Origin: Erythrobacter sp. QSSC1-22B
GTDB taxonomy: Bacteria > Pseudomonadota > Alphaproteobacteria > Sphingomonadales > Sphingomonadaceae
Length of the DNA: 64,000 nucleotides
Direction: 5' to 3'
NCBI RefSeq assembly: GCF_001678665.1
Contig: NZ_LZRP01000001.1
Coordinates: 558,001-622,000 of the forward strand
Shown here: positions 15,887-27,195 of the stretch, piece by piece
Position numbering within the stretch: position 1 is the stretch's first letter
How the letters are laid out: each line of letters starts with the position of its first letter
Program-made: the position numbers and the translations under genes
The notes under the pieces: generated by a model
The model's database searches: none
The model's input: the letters and a program-made list of their open reading frames with translations, nothing else
What the model was told of the DNA's origin: nothing

Positions 15887-17060
15887 GGAGCGCCACCACG
15901 TTATCAACGCCGCTCGACAGGGCCGGTGCCGCGTATGCGGTCCACGCATCCATCAGCGCCCGCCTATGGGCGCGCAGGTCGGTTCGCAGATAGGCCCGCT
16001 CGGTCGCATCGCCCACGGTGTGCGCCAGCGCCATCTCTGCCACGGCATAGGGAACATTTGGCATCCGCTCTGCCGCCCAATCGCGAAACGTCGAGCGGAA
16101 ACCATGCACGGTTTCGGTCCGCCCGCTATCGCGCAGCATTTTGCCCAGCGCCGCATTCGACAGCACCTTGCCGCGCAGGCTGGGGAATATCAGGCCCTCG
16201 GTTCCGAACAGCGCCGCCGCCCGGTCCAATATCGCCAGCGCCGCATCATTGAGGGTAATGGTGTGGGGCTTGCCGTTTTTCATAATCTCGCCGGGCCGCT
16301 TCCACTCGCGATCCTCGCGGTCGATCTGCCGCCACTCAGCAAACCGAACCTCGCCCGATCTAGCCGCCGTGAATATCGTGAACAGCACCGCTAGGCGCGC
16401 AGGTGAATCCGCTTTGGCCAATTCGGCTGCGATATAAGCAGGAAGTTCCTTATAGGGCATTGCTCGAAAGCCTTTGCTCTCCGGCTGCTTGGCCAGCCCG
16501 TCCGTGATCTCTTTTGCCAGCGGCACTGGCGATGTCCGCCACCCGCGCGATTTTGAGAACGCCAGCACCTGATTTATCCGGTGCCGCACCTTGCGCGCGA
16601 TCTGGGGTTTCTCGTTCCAAATCCTCGCCAGCGCGGCAGTGACGTGTTCCGTCTCGATCATGTCCACCTTGTGCTTACCCAGCGTTGGCAGGGCATGGGT
16701 TGTCAGGCTCGACAGGAATTGAGCGCCGGTCTTGTCTCCCCAGCCCTTGCCCAGCTCGTCATGGGTGCGCTGCATTGCCTCAGCGAAGGTCGGCACCTTA
16801 GTCTTGTTCTTGTCCCGCTCGGCTATCGGGTCGCCACCCGTCAGTGCGACCTTACGAAGCGCAGCGGATTTCTCGCGCGCCTCCGCCAATGTGAGGATAT
16901 CGGTGGACCCTAAGCCGATGTCGCGCCGCCGCCCGTCATATTGGACGCGCAAAACCCAGGATTTCGCGTTGTCGTTTTTGACCCTCAGCAGCAGCCCCTT
17001 GCCGTCGATATAGACGCCCGGTTTTGCCCGTTGAACTTCTTTTGCAGTTAGCTTGCCCAA
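15879..17060 (-). CDS. int: Tyrosine-type integrase (P4-like, DUF4102 N-terminus)
   Basis: A 393-residue site-specific recombinase. The N-terminal domain KLTAKEVQRAKPGVYIDGKG is the arm-binding DUF4102 module. The catalytic domain shows Arg in TAARSGEVR, HxxR in VHGFRSTFRDW, a His in LAHTVGD and the nucleophile Tyr in ERAYLRTD. The reading starts at a TTG (17060) preceded by GGAAAGATGG; no in-frame ATG lies nearby. It is about 160 bp from the attR repeat, the normal place for an integrase using a tRNA 3' end. Confidence 0.95.
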   Translation of the reverse strand: MGKLTAKEVQRAKPGVYIDGKGLLLRVKNDNAKSWVLRVQYDGRRRDIGLGSTDILTLAEAREKSAALRKVALTGGDPIAERDKNKTKVPTFAEAMQRTHDELGKGWGDKTGAQFLSSLTTHALPTLGKHKVDMIETEHVTAALARIWNEKPQIARKVRHRINQVLAFSKSRGWRTSPVPLAKEITDGLAKQPESKGFRAMPYKELPAYIAAELAKADSPARLAVLFTIFTAARSGEVRFAEWRQIDREDREWKRPGEIMKNGKPHTITLNDAALAILDRAAALFGTEGLIFPSLRGKVLSNAALGKMLRDSGRTETVHGFRSTFRDWAAERMPNVPYAVAEMALAHTVGDATERAYLRTDLRAHRRALMDAWTAYAAPALSSGVDNVVALHG

Positions 17061-17219
17061 TGTGGAGCCATCTTTCCGTTACAACACTATTTCCCACACT
17101 TAGACGTGGATTTGGACGGTTGTCAATGGAACAGTATGGATAAGGTATCAGACCTAAGCCTTAGTGAAGCCTAGCGTTTTTGGACATTTATGGAAGGGTG
17201 TGGAAAGGCCCCAGTTTCA

Positions 17220-17233
17220 AACTCGGGGAGCCA
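17220..17233 (+). repeat. attR core
   Basis: AACTCGGGGAGCCA, an exact copy of the tRNA-Asn 3' end at 6222-6235. It marks where the element stops and host DNA resumes. The 17061-17315 gap otherwise holds only the integrase upstream region, with no further gene seen. Confidence 0.85.
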
Positions 17234-17315
17234 TTTTCCGCAACAGCCAGACCGCCGAGAGCGCCGCATTTCGATGCGGCGCACCCGTGCGCAGTCCGGC
17301 CGGGCCGACATATCT

Positions 17316-18056
17316 TCACGAACCCCATAGCAGCCGCAGCCCCACCCAGAGAGTGAGCGCGGCGGTCAGCCACCTGATCCAGTGCTTGGGCAGCAGGCGG
17401 ACTGCCAGCAGGCTGCCGATCTGTCCGCCGATCGCCACGGCCAGCATCAGCGGCAGTCCGAATGCGATCGCGGCTTCGAGCCGTCCCGTCCCGCCCTTGA
17501 GCAATTGTCCGGCCAGCCCGAACAGCGAGTTGACCAATATGAACAGGCTCGCGCTGGCAGCGATGGCGCGCGCGTCGCGCCAGCGGACGAGGTGGAGCAG
17601 CGGCGCGAGGAAGATTCCTCCGCCGATGCCGACAAGTCCGGCAAGATAGCCCAGCGGGACCGCGACAATCGGCATGAGACGCGCCAGTGCAGTCGGCTCG
17701 CCCGCCCTTGTACCGCGGACCGGGATCAGCAGGGTGAGGCCAGTCAGAACCAGACTGGCGCCCAGCAGCAGCAGGAAGCTGCGTTCGCCGATCGGCGTCA
17801 GGCCACCCAGAAAGGCGGCAGGCGCGGCCAGCGCGGTCAGCGTGAGCGCGCCGCGCCATGGCGTGATCCGCGCCTGACCGTAGCGCACACTGCTGCCCGC
17901 CACGACCACGATGTTGCACGCCAGCGCGATCAGCGGGAGAATGCGATAGTCGGCCCCGGCCAGTGCCAGCAGCGCGCTATAGGTCGAGCCACCGCCGAAG
18001 CCCACCGAGGCATAAAGCAGCGCGGTCGCGAGGAAGGCGGCGGCCAGCCAGAGCAT
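17316..18056 (-). CDS. TauE/SafE-family permease
   Basis: A 246-residue integral membrane protein with about eight hydrophobic segments. It shows the two diagnostic TauE/SafE repeats, SVGFGGGSTYSALLAL near the N-terminus and LVGIGGGIFLAPLLHL in the second half. The family exports sulfite or sulfoacetate and related organosulfonates; the substrate here cannot be told. It is the first host gene right of the element and ends about 80 bp from attR, so in the uninserted chromosome it would lie just behind tRNA-Asn. Confidence 0.85.
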   Translation of the reverse strand: MLWLAAAFLATALLYASVGFGGGSTYSALLALAGADYRILPLIALACNIVVVAGSSVRYGQARITPWRGALTLTALAAPAAFLGGLTPIGERSFLLLLGASLVLTGLTLLIPVRGTRAGEPTALARLMPIVAVPLGYLAGLVGIGGGIFLAPLLHLVRWRDARAIAASASLFILVNSLFGLAGQLLKGGTGRLEAAIAFGLPLMLAVAIGGQIGSLLAVRLLPKHWIRWLTAALTLWVGLRLLWGS

Positions 18057-18085
18057 GTCGCCGCCCTATCGCGCTCGCGGCCGCG

Positions 18086-20845
<2,760 letters not shown>

Positions 20846-20949
20846 GGGCGCGATCTCGCGATGGAATTTTGAGGAAAACGCCCGGGCGCTTCATACAGGC
20901 CGGGCCGGATACAAGGGGTAAGGCCGGGGGTCTGGCCCCCGAACCGAAC

Positions 20950-21222
20950 CTATTCGTACGCGCGATCGGCGCCGAAGTGCACGGTCGGAATGTAAATCCG
21001 GAGCGGAGTGGCGGTGCGGCAGGGCGCGGGCTTTTCGCCGCGGGCGCGCTGCTGACGGTGCCGTTCGATGCAGGCGCATTCTTCGCTGCGGTCCTTCTCA
21101 CAGGCCCTTTGGGACTGCTCGATCTGGGACTCCAGCGCGCCGATTACCGACGCCTGCGCAGGTGCCGAAGCCGCGACGAGACCGGTCGCGATGGCGAGAC
21201 AGGTGAGAAGGCGGCGGAGCAT
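20950..21222 (-). CDS. Small secreted protein, unknown function
   Basis: A 90-residue protein with a clear Sec signal peptide (MLRRLLTCLAIATGLVAASAPAQA) and a short mature part with several Cys (QRACEKDRSEECACIERHR), which could form disulfides in the periplasm. The ATG at 21222 is preferred because the longer reading is arginine/glycine-rich and overlaps the argJ promoter region. The ribosome binding site is weak. No family recognised. Confidence 0.6.
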   Translation of the reverse strand: MLRRLLTCLAIATGLVAASAPAQASVIGALESQIEQSQRACEKDRSEECACIERHRQQRARGEKPAPCRTATPLRIYIPTVHFGADRAYE

Positions 21223-21308
21223 CGTGCAGCATAAATAGGTTTTCCGGCCCGGCACGTCCACCCCCGAAGCGCGTTTACCCGCCCGCGCTTCCTTCCTAAG
21301 GGGCAAAG

Positions 21309-22535
21309 ATGGACCTCGAACGCTCCCCCCTCGCCCGCCCCTTCCCCGCACTGCCCGCCATCGCCGGCGTGACGTTGCGCACCGTGCGCGCGGGTTACAA
21401 GGCGTGGGATCGCGCCGATCTGACGCTCGTCGAGCTCGCGGAGGGTACAGCGGTGGCCGGGGTCTTCACCAAGAGCGCCTGCGCCTCGAGCGAGGTCGAG
21501 ATGGGTCGCGAACAACTCCGCCACGGCTCGGCGCGCGCACTGGTGGTCAACGCAGGCAATTCCAACGCCTTCACCGGATATCGCGGGCGCGAGGCGGTCG
21601 AGCAGATCGTGGCGCAGGTCGCCAAGGGGCTCGGTTGCGCAACCGACGCGGTGTTCGTCTCGTCGACCGGGGTCATCGGCGTGCCGCTGCCCCGCGACAT
21701 CGCACGCGCGGGCGTGGCGGCGGCATTGCAGGCGCAGCCCTGTTCCTGGGAGCAAGCGGCAGCGGCGATCGGCACGACCGACACTTTCACCAAGGGCGCC
21801 GGTGCCAGCGCGATGGTGGGAGAGACGCGGGTCGAATTCGCCGGGATCGTCAAGGGCAGCGGCATGATCGCGCCCGACATGGCCACCATGCTGGGCTATG
21901 TCTTCACCGATGCGCGGATCGCGCCCGCACTGCTGCAGGACATGCTCGCAAAGGCGAATACCGCAACCTTCTCCTCCATCACCGTCGATGGCGACACTTC
22001 GACCAGCGACACGGTGCTGGCCTTCGCGACCGGCAAGGCGGATCATCCGGACATCCGCTCCTGGGACGATGTCGGCGCCGATGCGGTCTATGCAGCGCTG
22101 CTCTCGGTCTGCCGCGAGCTGGCGCAGCTGGTGGTCCGCGACGGCGAAGGCGCAAGCAAGTTCATCGCAGTCAGCGTGTCGGGCGCGCAGAGCGACGACA
22201 GCGCGCGCCGGGTCGGATTGTCGATCGCCAATTCGCCATTGGTGAAAACTGCGATCGCGGGCGGCGATGCGAATTGGGGCCGGGTCGTGATGGCGGTCGG
22301 CAAGGCCGGCGAACCCGCCGACCGCGACCGGCTGTCGATCGGTTTCGGCGGGGTCTGGGCCGCGCGCGAAGGCCAGCCGCTGGCCGATTACGACGAAACA
22401 CCGGTTGCCCGGCACCTCGCAGGCGAAGAGATCACCATCGAGGTCGACCTCGGGCTGGGCGATGGCCGCGCGACCGTGTGGACCTGCGACCTCACCCATG
22501 GCTACATTGCCATCAACGCGGATTACCGTTCGTGA
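21309..22535 (+). CDS. argJ: Bifunctional glutamate N-acetyltransferase / amino-acid acetyltransferase ArgJ
   Basis: A 408-residue ornithine acetyltransferase that transfers acetyl between N-acetylornithine and glutamate in arginine synthesis. The precursor self-cleaves before the nucleophilic Thr in the KGSGMIAPDMATMLGYVFTD region, seen intact here, giving alpha and beta chains. GNSNAFTG and SSTGVIGVPLP are further family motifs. Whether it also makes N-acetylglutamate from acetyl-CoA cannot be told. Its stop overlaps the next gene's GTG (GTGA). Confidence 0.96.
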   Translation: MDLERSPLARPFPALPAIAGVTLRTVRAGYKAWDRADLTLVELAEGTAVAGVFTKSACASSEVEMGREQLRHGSARALVVNAGNSNAFTGYRGREAVEQIVAQVAKGLGCATDAVFVSSTGVIGVPLPRDIARAGVAAALQAQPCSWEQAAAAIGTTDTFTKGAGASAMVGETRVEFAGIVKGSGMIAPDMATMLGYVFTDARIAPALLQDMLAKANTATFSSITVDGDTSTSDTVLAFATGKADHPDIRSWDDVGADAVYAALLSVCRELAQLVVRDGEGASKFIAVSVSGAQSDDSARRVGLSIANSPLVKTAIAGGDANWGRVVMAVGKAGEPADRDRLSIGFGGVWAAREGQPLADYDETPVARHLAGEEITIEVDLGLGDGRATVWTCDLTHGYIAINADYRS

Positions 22536-23332
22536 ACGCGCTCGACCGCGCGATCCAGGCGCTGATGCGCAGCGTCACCCAAACCGCGATCCTGCCACGC
22601 TATCGCAATCTGTCGCCCGAACAGATCATCGAGAAGGCCGTGGACGATCTGGTAACCATCGCCGATCGCGAGGCCGAGGTCCTGCTGACCGAGGGACTCG
22701 CTGGCATCGACGCATCGCTTGCCGTCGTCGGAGAGGAAGCGGCGCATGCCGATCCGGCGGTGCTCGAGGGTCTTGCGGGCGACTGCTGGGTGATCGACCC
22801 GATCGACGGGACTCACAATTTTGCGCATGGCCGCGGGCCCTTCGGGATCCTGCTGGCGCGCTGCGCCGAGGGGATTTGCCAATCGGGCTGGATCTACGAT
22901 TGTCTTTCGGGCCGTTTCTGCTCTGCGCATGCGGGACAGGGTGCCTGGGTCGATGGCGAGCGCTTCACGGCGCGGCCTACCGGCACGACTCCCCCGGTGG
23001 CCGCGATTTCGACGCTCTTTCTCGATCCGGCACGACGCAAGGCGGTGCGCGACCATATCGCGCCCGCCTACATGCTGGTCGACACGCCGCGCTGCGCCGC
23101 CGAGCAGTATCCGCGGTTGGCGCTGGGCGAGAACGATGTCTCGCTATTCGAGCGCACATTGGCATGGGACCACGCCGCGGGAGTGCTGTGGCTCAACGAG
23201 GCGGGTGGCAGGGCCGCGCGGCCCGACGGCTCACCTTATCGCGTCGACGAACCCCAGCGCAGCGGCCTGATTGGCGCGGCGAGCCCGGCCCTGTGGGACG
23301 ACCTCGCCGCGCTTTACGCCAGAATGGCCTAG
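22532..23332 (+). CDS. Inositol monophosphatase-family phosphatase
   Basis: A 266-residue Mg2+-dependent phosphatase of the IMPase/FBPase superfamily. Metal ligands are in VVGEEAAH, in WVIDPIDGTHNFAHG and in LAWDHAAGVLWLNEAGG. Relatives include SuhB, CysQ and the histidinol-phosphatase HisN; the sequence alone does not decide the substrate. Adjacency to argJ makes an amino-acid role such as histidinol-phosphatase possible. The start is a GTG at 22532 that overlaps the argJ stop. It overlaps the convergent trxA by 4 bp. Confidence 0.88.
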   Translation: MNALDRAIQALMRSVTQTAILPRYRNLSPEQIIEKAVDDLVTIADREAEVLLTEGLAGIDASLAVVGEEAAHADPAVLEGLAGDCWVIDPIDGTHNFAHGRGPFGILLARCAEGICQSGWIYDCLSGRFCSAHAGQGAWVDGERFTARPTGTTPPVAAISTLFLDPARRKAVRDHIAPAYMLVDTPRCAAEQYPRLALGENDVSLFERTLAWDHAAGVLWLNEAGGRAARPDGSPYRVDEPQRSGLIGAASPALWDDLAALYARMA

Positions 23333-23649
23333 AGTTCGCCTTCGAGCCAGCTCTTGAGCTGGCCTTTCGGCGCCGCACCGCGCATCTGCGCCGCAGGCTT
23401 GCCGTCCTTGAATAGCACCAGATAGGGGATCGACTGGACGCCCATCTGTCCGGGAACGCCGGTGTTCTCCATGATATCCATCTTGGCGATGGTGACCTGA
23501 TCGCCCATCTCGTCGCTCAATTCCTCGAGCGCGGGCGCGATCATCTTGCACGGACCGCACCATTCGGCCCAGAAATCGACCAGCACCGGCTTGTCCGACT
23601 CAAGGACATCGGTCTGGAAACTGGCATCGGTTACGGCGAGGGTCGGCAT
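23329..23649 (-). CDS. trxA: Thioredoxin
   Basis: A 106-residue thioredoxin with the redox site WAEWCGPCKM near residues 28-37 and the cis-proline loop VQSIPYLVLFKDG. It reduces protein disulfides in the cytoplasm with thioredoxin reductase. It has a strong ribosome site (AGGAGAATTATC). It follows addA by 57 bp on the same strand and may be cotranscribed with the long divL-to-addA operon, though the gap leaves room for its own promoter. Confidence 0.97.
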   Translation of the reverse strand: MPTLAVTDASFQTDVLESDKPVLVDFWAEWCGPCKMIAPALEELSDEMGDQVTIAKMDIMENTGVPGQMGVQSIPYLVLFKDGKPAAQMRGAAPKGQLKSWLEGEL

Positions 23650-23706
23650 GATAATTCTCCTGTGGGGTTCGGCCCCTGTAGAGCCACATGTAAGGCTGTG
23701 CTGCGG

Positions 23707-26700
23707 TTACTCAACGGGCGATGCGGCAAAGCTTTCCTGCGGATCGGAAAGCCGGGCTTTGTGGGTAGCGAGGACATCGCCGGGAAGCGCGATCAGCTGC
23801 GGGGTCTGGGTGTAGAGCAGCGCGGCGCGCACTACGCGACCGGGATAGATGACCTCCAGTGCGGCGACATAGGCGGCCATCTGGCGCAAACTATGGTCGG
23901 GCACCTGCTCCAGCGATGCGGGCGGGCGACGCGCGGTCTTGAAATCCACCACCGTCACGCGCTCGGGGGTTACCAGCAACCGGTCGGCCACGCCCACCAC
24001 CACTTCGCCGCCGACCACGGCAGCCAGCGGAACTTCGGCCAGTGCGCCCGCCGCGAAGATATCGCGGAAATCCTCGTTGTCGAGCACGGCAAGCGCGCGC
24101 TCGAGCATCTCGCTGCGAACTTGCCCGTCGAGCTCGGGCGCCTGACGCGCAAGCCATCGCTCGGCCCGCTCAGTACGCTCGGCAGCCGGCACTTCGGGCA
24201 ACCGCTCGAGCAGCGCGTGGATCAGCACCCCGCGCTGCGCGGCGATGGCCGAATGTTCGGGCGGCAGCGGCGGATCGCTGCCCTCTGGCTCGCCCAGCCC
24301 CGATGGCGAGAGCGGCCGCGGCGGCCGCGCCTCGGCGGGCGGGAGTGTCGCGGTCCAGGCGGGCAGTTCAGTTGTCGCACGATCGGTCGCATCGGGCATG
24401 CGCGGCACGATCGTGCTGGTCGCCCCCCATTCGCGCCGTGCGCCCCAGATCGCGTCCTCGACCGGATCGCCCTCGAACAGCGGGGCGAGCCGGGCGTACC
24501 AGCTGTCCTCATGCGGCGTGCCGCGCTTCGCCTCGCGCGGGCCCAGCGAGCCGCCGACGAACAGCGCCTCCTCGGCGCGGGTCATCGCAACATAGAGCAG
24601 CCGCCAGTGCTCCTCCATCTCGGTCCGCGCCGCAACCTCGTGCGCGGTGGCGATCGGGCCGACGCGTTGCTCGGCCGAAAGCCCGGGAAGTGGTACCTTG
24701 TTCCGCTCGTCCGCGGGATCGACCAGCGCAAGCTCGCCCGGCGCGTCCGGCCCGATCGCGGCATCCGCGAGGATCACGATCGGCGCCTGCAGCCCCTTGG
24801 AGCCGTGGACGGTCATCACCCGCACCTGATCGCGATTGGCGCCCGCCTCGCGTTTCAGCTCGCCATCGCCGGCATCGAACCAGCGGATGAAACCCTGCAG
24901 GCTGGCGGTGTGCGCGCTGGCATAGGCATTGGCAGCGTTGAGCAATTCGTCGATCGGGTCGTTGGCCTCCGCGCCGAGCCGGGCCACCAGTCTGCGGCGT
25001 CCGTCGAACGGGCCGACCAGCAGCCAGTGCAACAGCGCCTGCGGGCTGTCGAAATCGGCGCGGCGGAGGATTTCGCGCAAACTGGCAATGGTGCGCGCCA
25101 CCGCCGGGGCTTGCGACTGGCGCAGATGCTCCCACAGCCGTTGTTGGCGGGGACGATAGCCGTGTTCGAGCAGCTCCTCCTGCGTCCAGCCCCCCAGCGG
25201 CGAGACCAGCAGGTTTGCGAGGTTGAGATCGTCGAGCGGCTGCGCGGCAAAGCGCAGCGCCGCCATCAGATCCTTGACCGCGAGCGGCGCGCCCAGCCGC
25301 AACCGGTCCACCCCAGCAACCGGCACGCCATGCGTATAAAGCCGCGCGACGATCAGCGACGCCAGCTCGCGGCGTTTGCGGACGAGGATCATCACATCGC
25401 CAGCGGTCGCGCGCCGCGCCTGACCGGGCTTCTCGCCCTTCACCAGCGGGAAGCCGGGGCCCTCGGGGTCCATCCAGGCGCAAATCTGCTGCGCGATGCG
25501 ATCGGCCATCCGCCGGTCGTGCCGCGCGAGCCATCCTTCGGCGCCGTCCTCGTCGCCATCGCGGATATCGGCCACGGTGTTCCACAGCGTCACCAGCCCG
25601 GGGCGATCCTGCCCGACATGTGGTTCGGGCGGGCGCTTGAGCCCGAAGGATGCCGGACCGATCGCGGCGATGGCCTTGTCGACAAATTGCAGGATCGGGT
25701 CGGCGGTGCGGAACGACTGGCCCAGATCGAGATCGCGCAACAGCCGCGCTTCGGGCGCATCGGTCATGGTGTCCGCGCCCGGCCCCAGCCGCGCCATGTC
25801 CTCGGAAACACGGCGCTGGGCGGAAGCGAAATTCTCCGGGCTGGTGCCCTGAAAACCGAAGATCGCCTGCTTGTAGTCGCCCACGGTAAAGATCGTGCGG
25901 ATCGCATCGCCCTGCGCGCCCAGCCCCGAGAAGAAATCGTCGGTCAGCGCGAAGATGATCGCCCATTGGTCGGCATTGGTGTCCTGCGCCTCGTCGATCA
26001 GGATATGGTCGAAGCGGCGGTCGAGCTTGTAGCGGATCCAGTCGCCCATCGCGCTGTCGGCAAGCAGCGCGGCGGCGCGGCGGATCTGGTCGTCGAAATC
26101 CACCAGCCTCTCGCGCGCCTTGGCATCGTCCCACATCAGCGCGAACTGGCGGCCGACCTCGAGCTGCGGCGCGAGGAAAGCGGCCAGTTCAACCAGTGTG
26201 CGCCGTTCGGCGACAAGCGCGATCGCCTCGATCACCTCGGCGACGCGTCCGCCATAATCGGAATCGAGCTTCTCAAGGTTCTTGAGACTCTTGGGTTCGC
26301 CCGTCTTGGTCAGCAGAGTGCCGTAAAATCCGTCAAGCAGCGCCGCGCGTTCGACCGGCCCTGCTGCGAGCCAGCTGTCGACGAACTCAACGCAAGCCAG
26401 ACCGGTCTTGGTGCCCCATTGCGCATTGCCCTCGCGGCAGGCGCGCAGCAGCGCGACCGGGAAAGACTCATCTGCGCAGGCGCTTGCGACCCATTCCTCG
26501 CCAGCATCCGCAGGAATACCGAGCAACCCGCAGACGCGCGCGTGCATCGGCGCCTGCCAACCGCTCGGGCCGGTCCACAGTTGGATCGCCCCGGCGCAGC
26601 GCATCAGCCAGCGGCGCACCCCGTCGGGTCCCTTGATGCGGCTCATCGCCGCGATCGCGTCGAGCGTGCGGCGGTCGTTGCTGGCCTCGGCACCCGTCAG

Positions 26701-27195
26701 CAGATCGCCGAGCACCTCCTCGCTGAGCAATTCGCGCTCGCGATCCTCCATCGGCCGGGAGCCGGGTGCGATCCGCGCTTCCTCGGGGAAGGCGGCGAGC
26801 AGATATTGCGCGAAGGCGTGGATGGTGTCGACCCGCAGGCCCCCGCCGGGGCTGTCGAGCACGCTGGCAAACAGCGAGCGCGCGTGCGACCGGGTCGCGG
26901 CGTCGACCGGGGCGCCGAGATGGGTCAGCTCCTCGGCCAGCCTGGTATCGGGTAGCCGCACCCAGCGCGCGAGCACCTCGTTGACCCGCACCGCCATTTC
27001 GGCGGCGCCCGCCTTGGTAAAGGTCAGGCAGAGGATATCGGAAGGCTCGACGTCCTGCTGCAGCAACAGCCGCAGGACGCGCGCCGAAAGCACCTGTGTC
27101 TTGCCCGTCCCCGCCGAGGCCGACAGCCAGACGCTTTCGCGCGGATCGACCGCGTCGCGCTGCGCTCCGGCGAGCGGATAGACCGCGCCGCTCAT
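23707..27195 (-). CDS. addA: Double-strand-break repair helicase-nuclease AddA
   Basis: A 1162-residue UvrD/Rep-like helicase plus RecB-family nuclease. With AddB it processes DNA ends for RecA loading. Visible motifs are Walker A SASAGTGKTQVLSARVL near residue 25, LCLTFTKAGAAEM, the DEAQDTNADQW box, late helicase motifs VRVMTVHGSKGLQAPIVIL and YVAMTRAEEALFV, and the C-terminal nuclease VTVVDFKTARRPP with QMAAYVAAL. The ATG at 27195 overlaps the addB stop as ATGA and is preferred over the ORF's longer upstream reading. Confidence 0.96.
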   Translation of the reverse strand: MSGAVYPLAGAQRDAVDPRESVWLSASAGTGKTQVLSARVLRLLLQQDVEPSDILCLTFTKAGAAEMAVRVNEVLARWVRLPDTRLAEELTHLGAPVDAATRSHARSLFASVLDSPGGGLRVDTIHAFAQYLLAAFPEEARIAPGSRPMEDRERELLSEEVLGDLLTGAEASNDRRTLDAIAAMSRIKGPDGVRRWLMRCAGAIQLWTGPSGWQAPMHARVCGLLGIPADAGEEWVASACADESFPVALLRACREGNAQWGTKTGLACVEFVDSWLAAGPVERAALLDGFYGTLLTKTGEPKSLKNLEKLDSDYGGRVAEVIEAIALVAERRTLVELAAFLAPQLEVGRQFALMWDDAKARERLVDFDDQIRRAAALLADSAMGDWIRYKLDRRFDHILIDEAQDTNADQWAIIFALTDDFFSGLGAQGDAIRTIFTVGDYKQAIFGFQGTSPENFASAQRRVSEDMARLGPGADTMTDAPEARLLRDLDLGQSFRTADPILQFVDKAIAAIGPASFGLKRPPEPHVGQDRPGLVTLWNTVADIRDGDEDGAEGWLARHDRRMADRIAQQICAWMDPEGPGFPLVKGEKPGQARRATAGDVMILVRKRRELASLIVARLYTHGVPVAGVDRLRLGAPLAVKDLMAALRFAAQPLDDLNLANLLVSPLGGWTQEELLEHGYRPRQQRLWEHLRQSQAPAVARTIASLREILRRADFDSPQALLHWLLVGPFDGRRRLVARLGAEANDPIDELLNAANAYASAHTASLQGFIRWFDAGDGELKREAGANRDQVRVMTVHGSKGLQAPIVILADAAIGPDAPGELALVDPADERNKVPLPGLSAEQRVGPIATAHEVAARTEMEEHWRLLYVAMTRAEEALFVGGSLGPREAKRGTPHEDSWYARLAPLFEGDPVEDAIWGARREWGATSTIVPRMPDATDRATTELPAWTATLPPAEARPPRPLSPSGLGEPEGSDPPLPPEHSAIAAQRGVLIHALLERLPEVPAAERTERAERWLARQAPELDGQVRSEMLERALAVLDNEDFRDIFAAGALAEVPLAAVVGGEVVVGVADRLLVTPERVTVVDFKTARRPPASLEQVPDHSLRQMAAYVAALEVIYPGRVVRAALLYTQTPQLIALPGDVLATHKARLSDPQESFAASPVE

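Larger units (their letters stand above)
6222..17233. mobile_element. Integrated satellite-like element (capsid-forming, tail-less) in tRNA-Asn
   Basis: About 11 kb bounded by a 14-bp direct repeat of the tRNA-Asn 3' end. Every recognised gene is on the minus strand: tyrosine integrase next to the right end, an unknown gene, an AlpA regulator, three small overlapping genes, an SF3 helicase, a small HTH protein, an unknown 167-residue protein, HNH, TerL, HK97-type capsid, protease and portal, then a terminator and a 45-residue gene. No tail, lysis, connector, small terminase or CI-like repressor gene was recognised. This content matches the established description of capsid-forming phage-inducible chromosomal islands; the alternative is a prophage that lost its tail and lysis genes. 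Base composition is visibly less GC-rich than the flanking genes. Confidence 0.85.
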
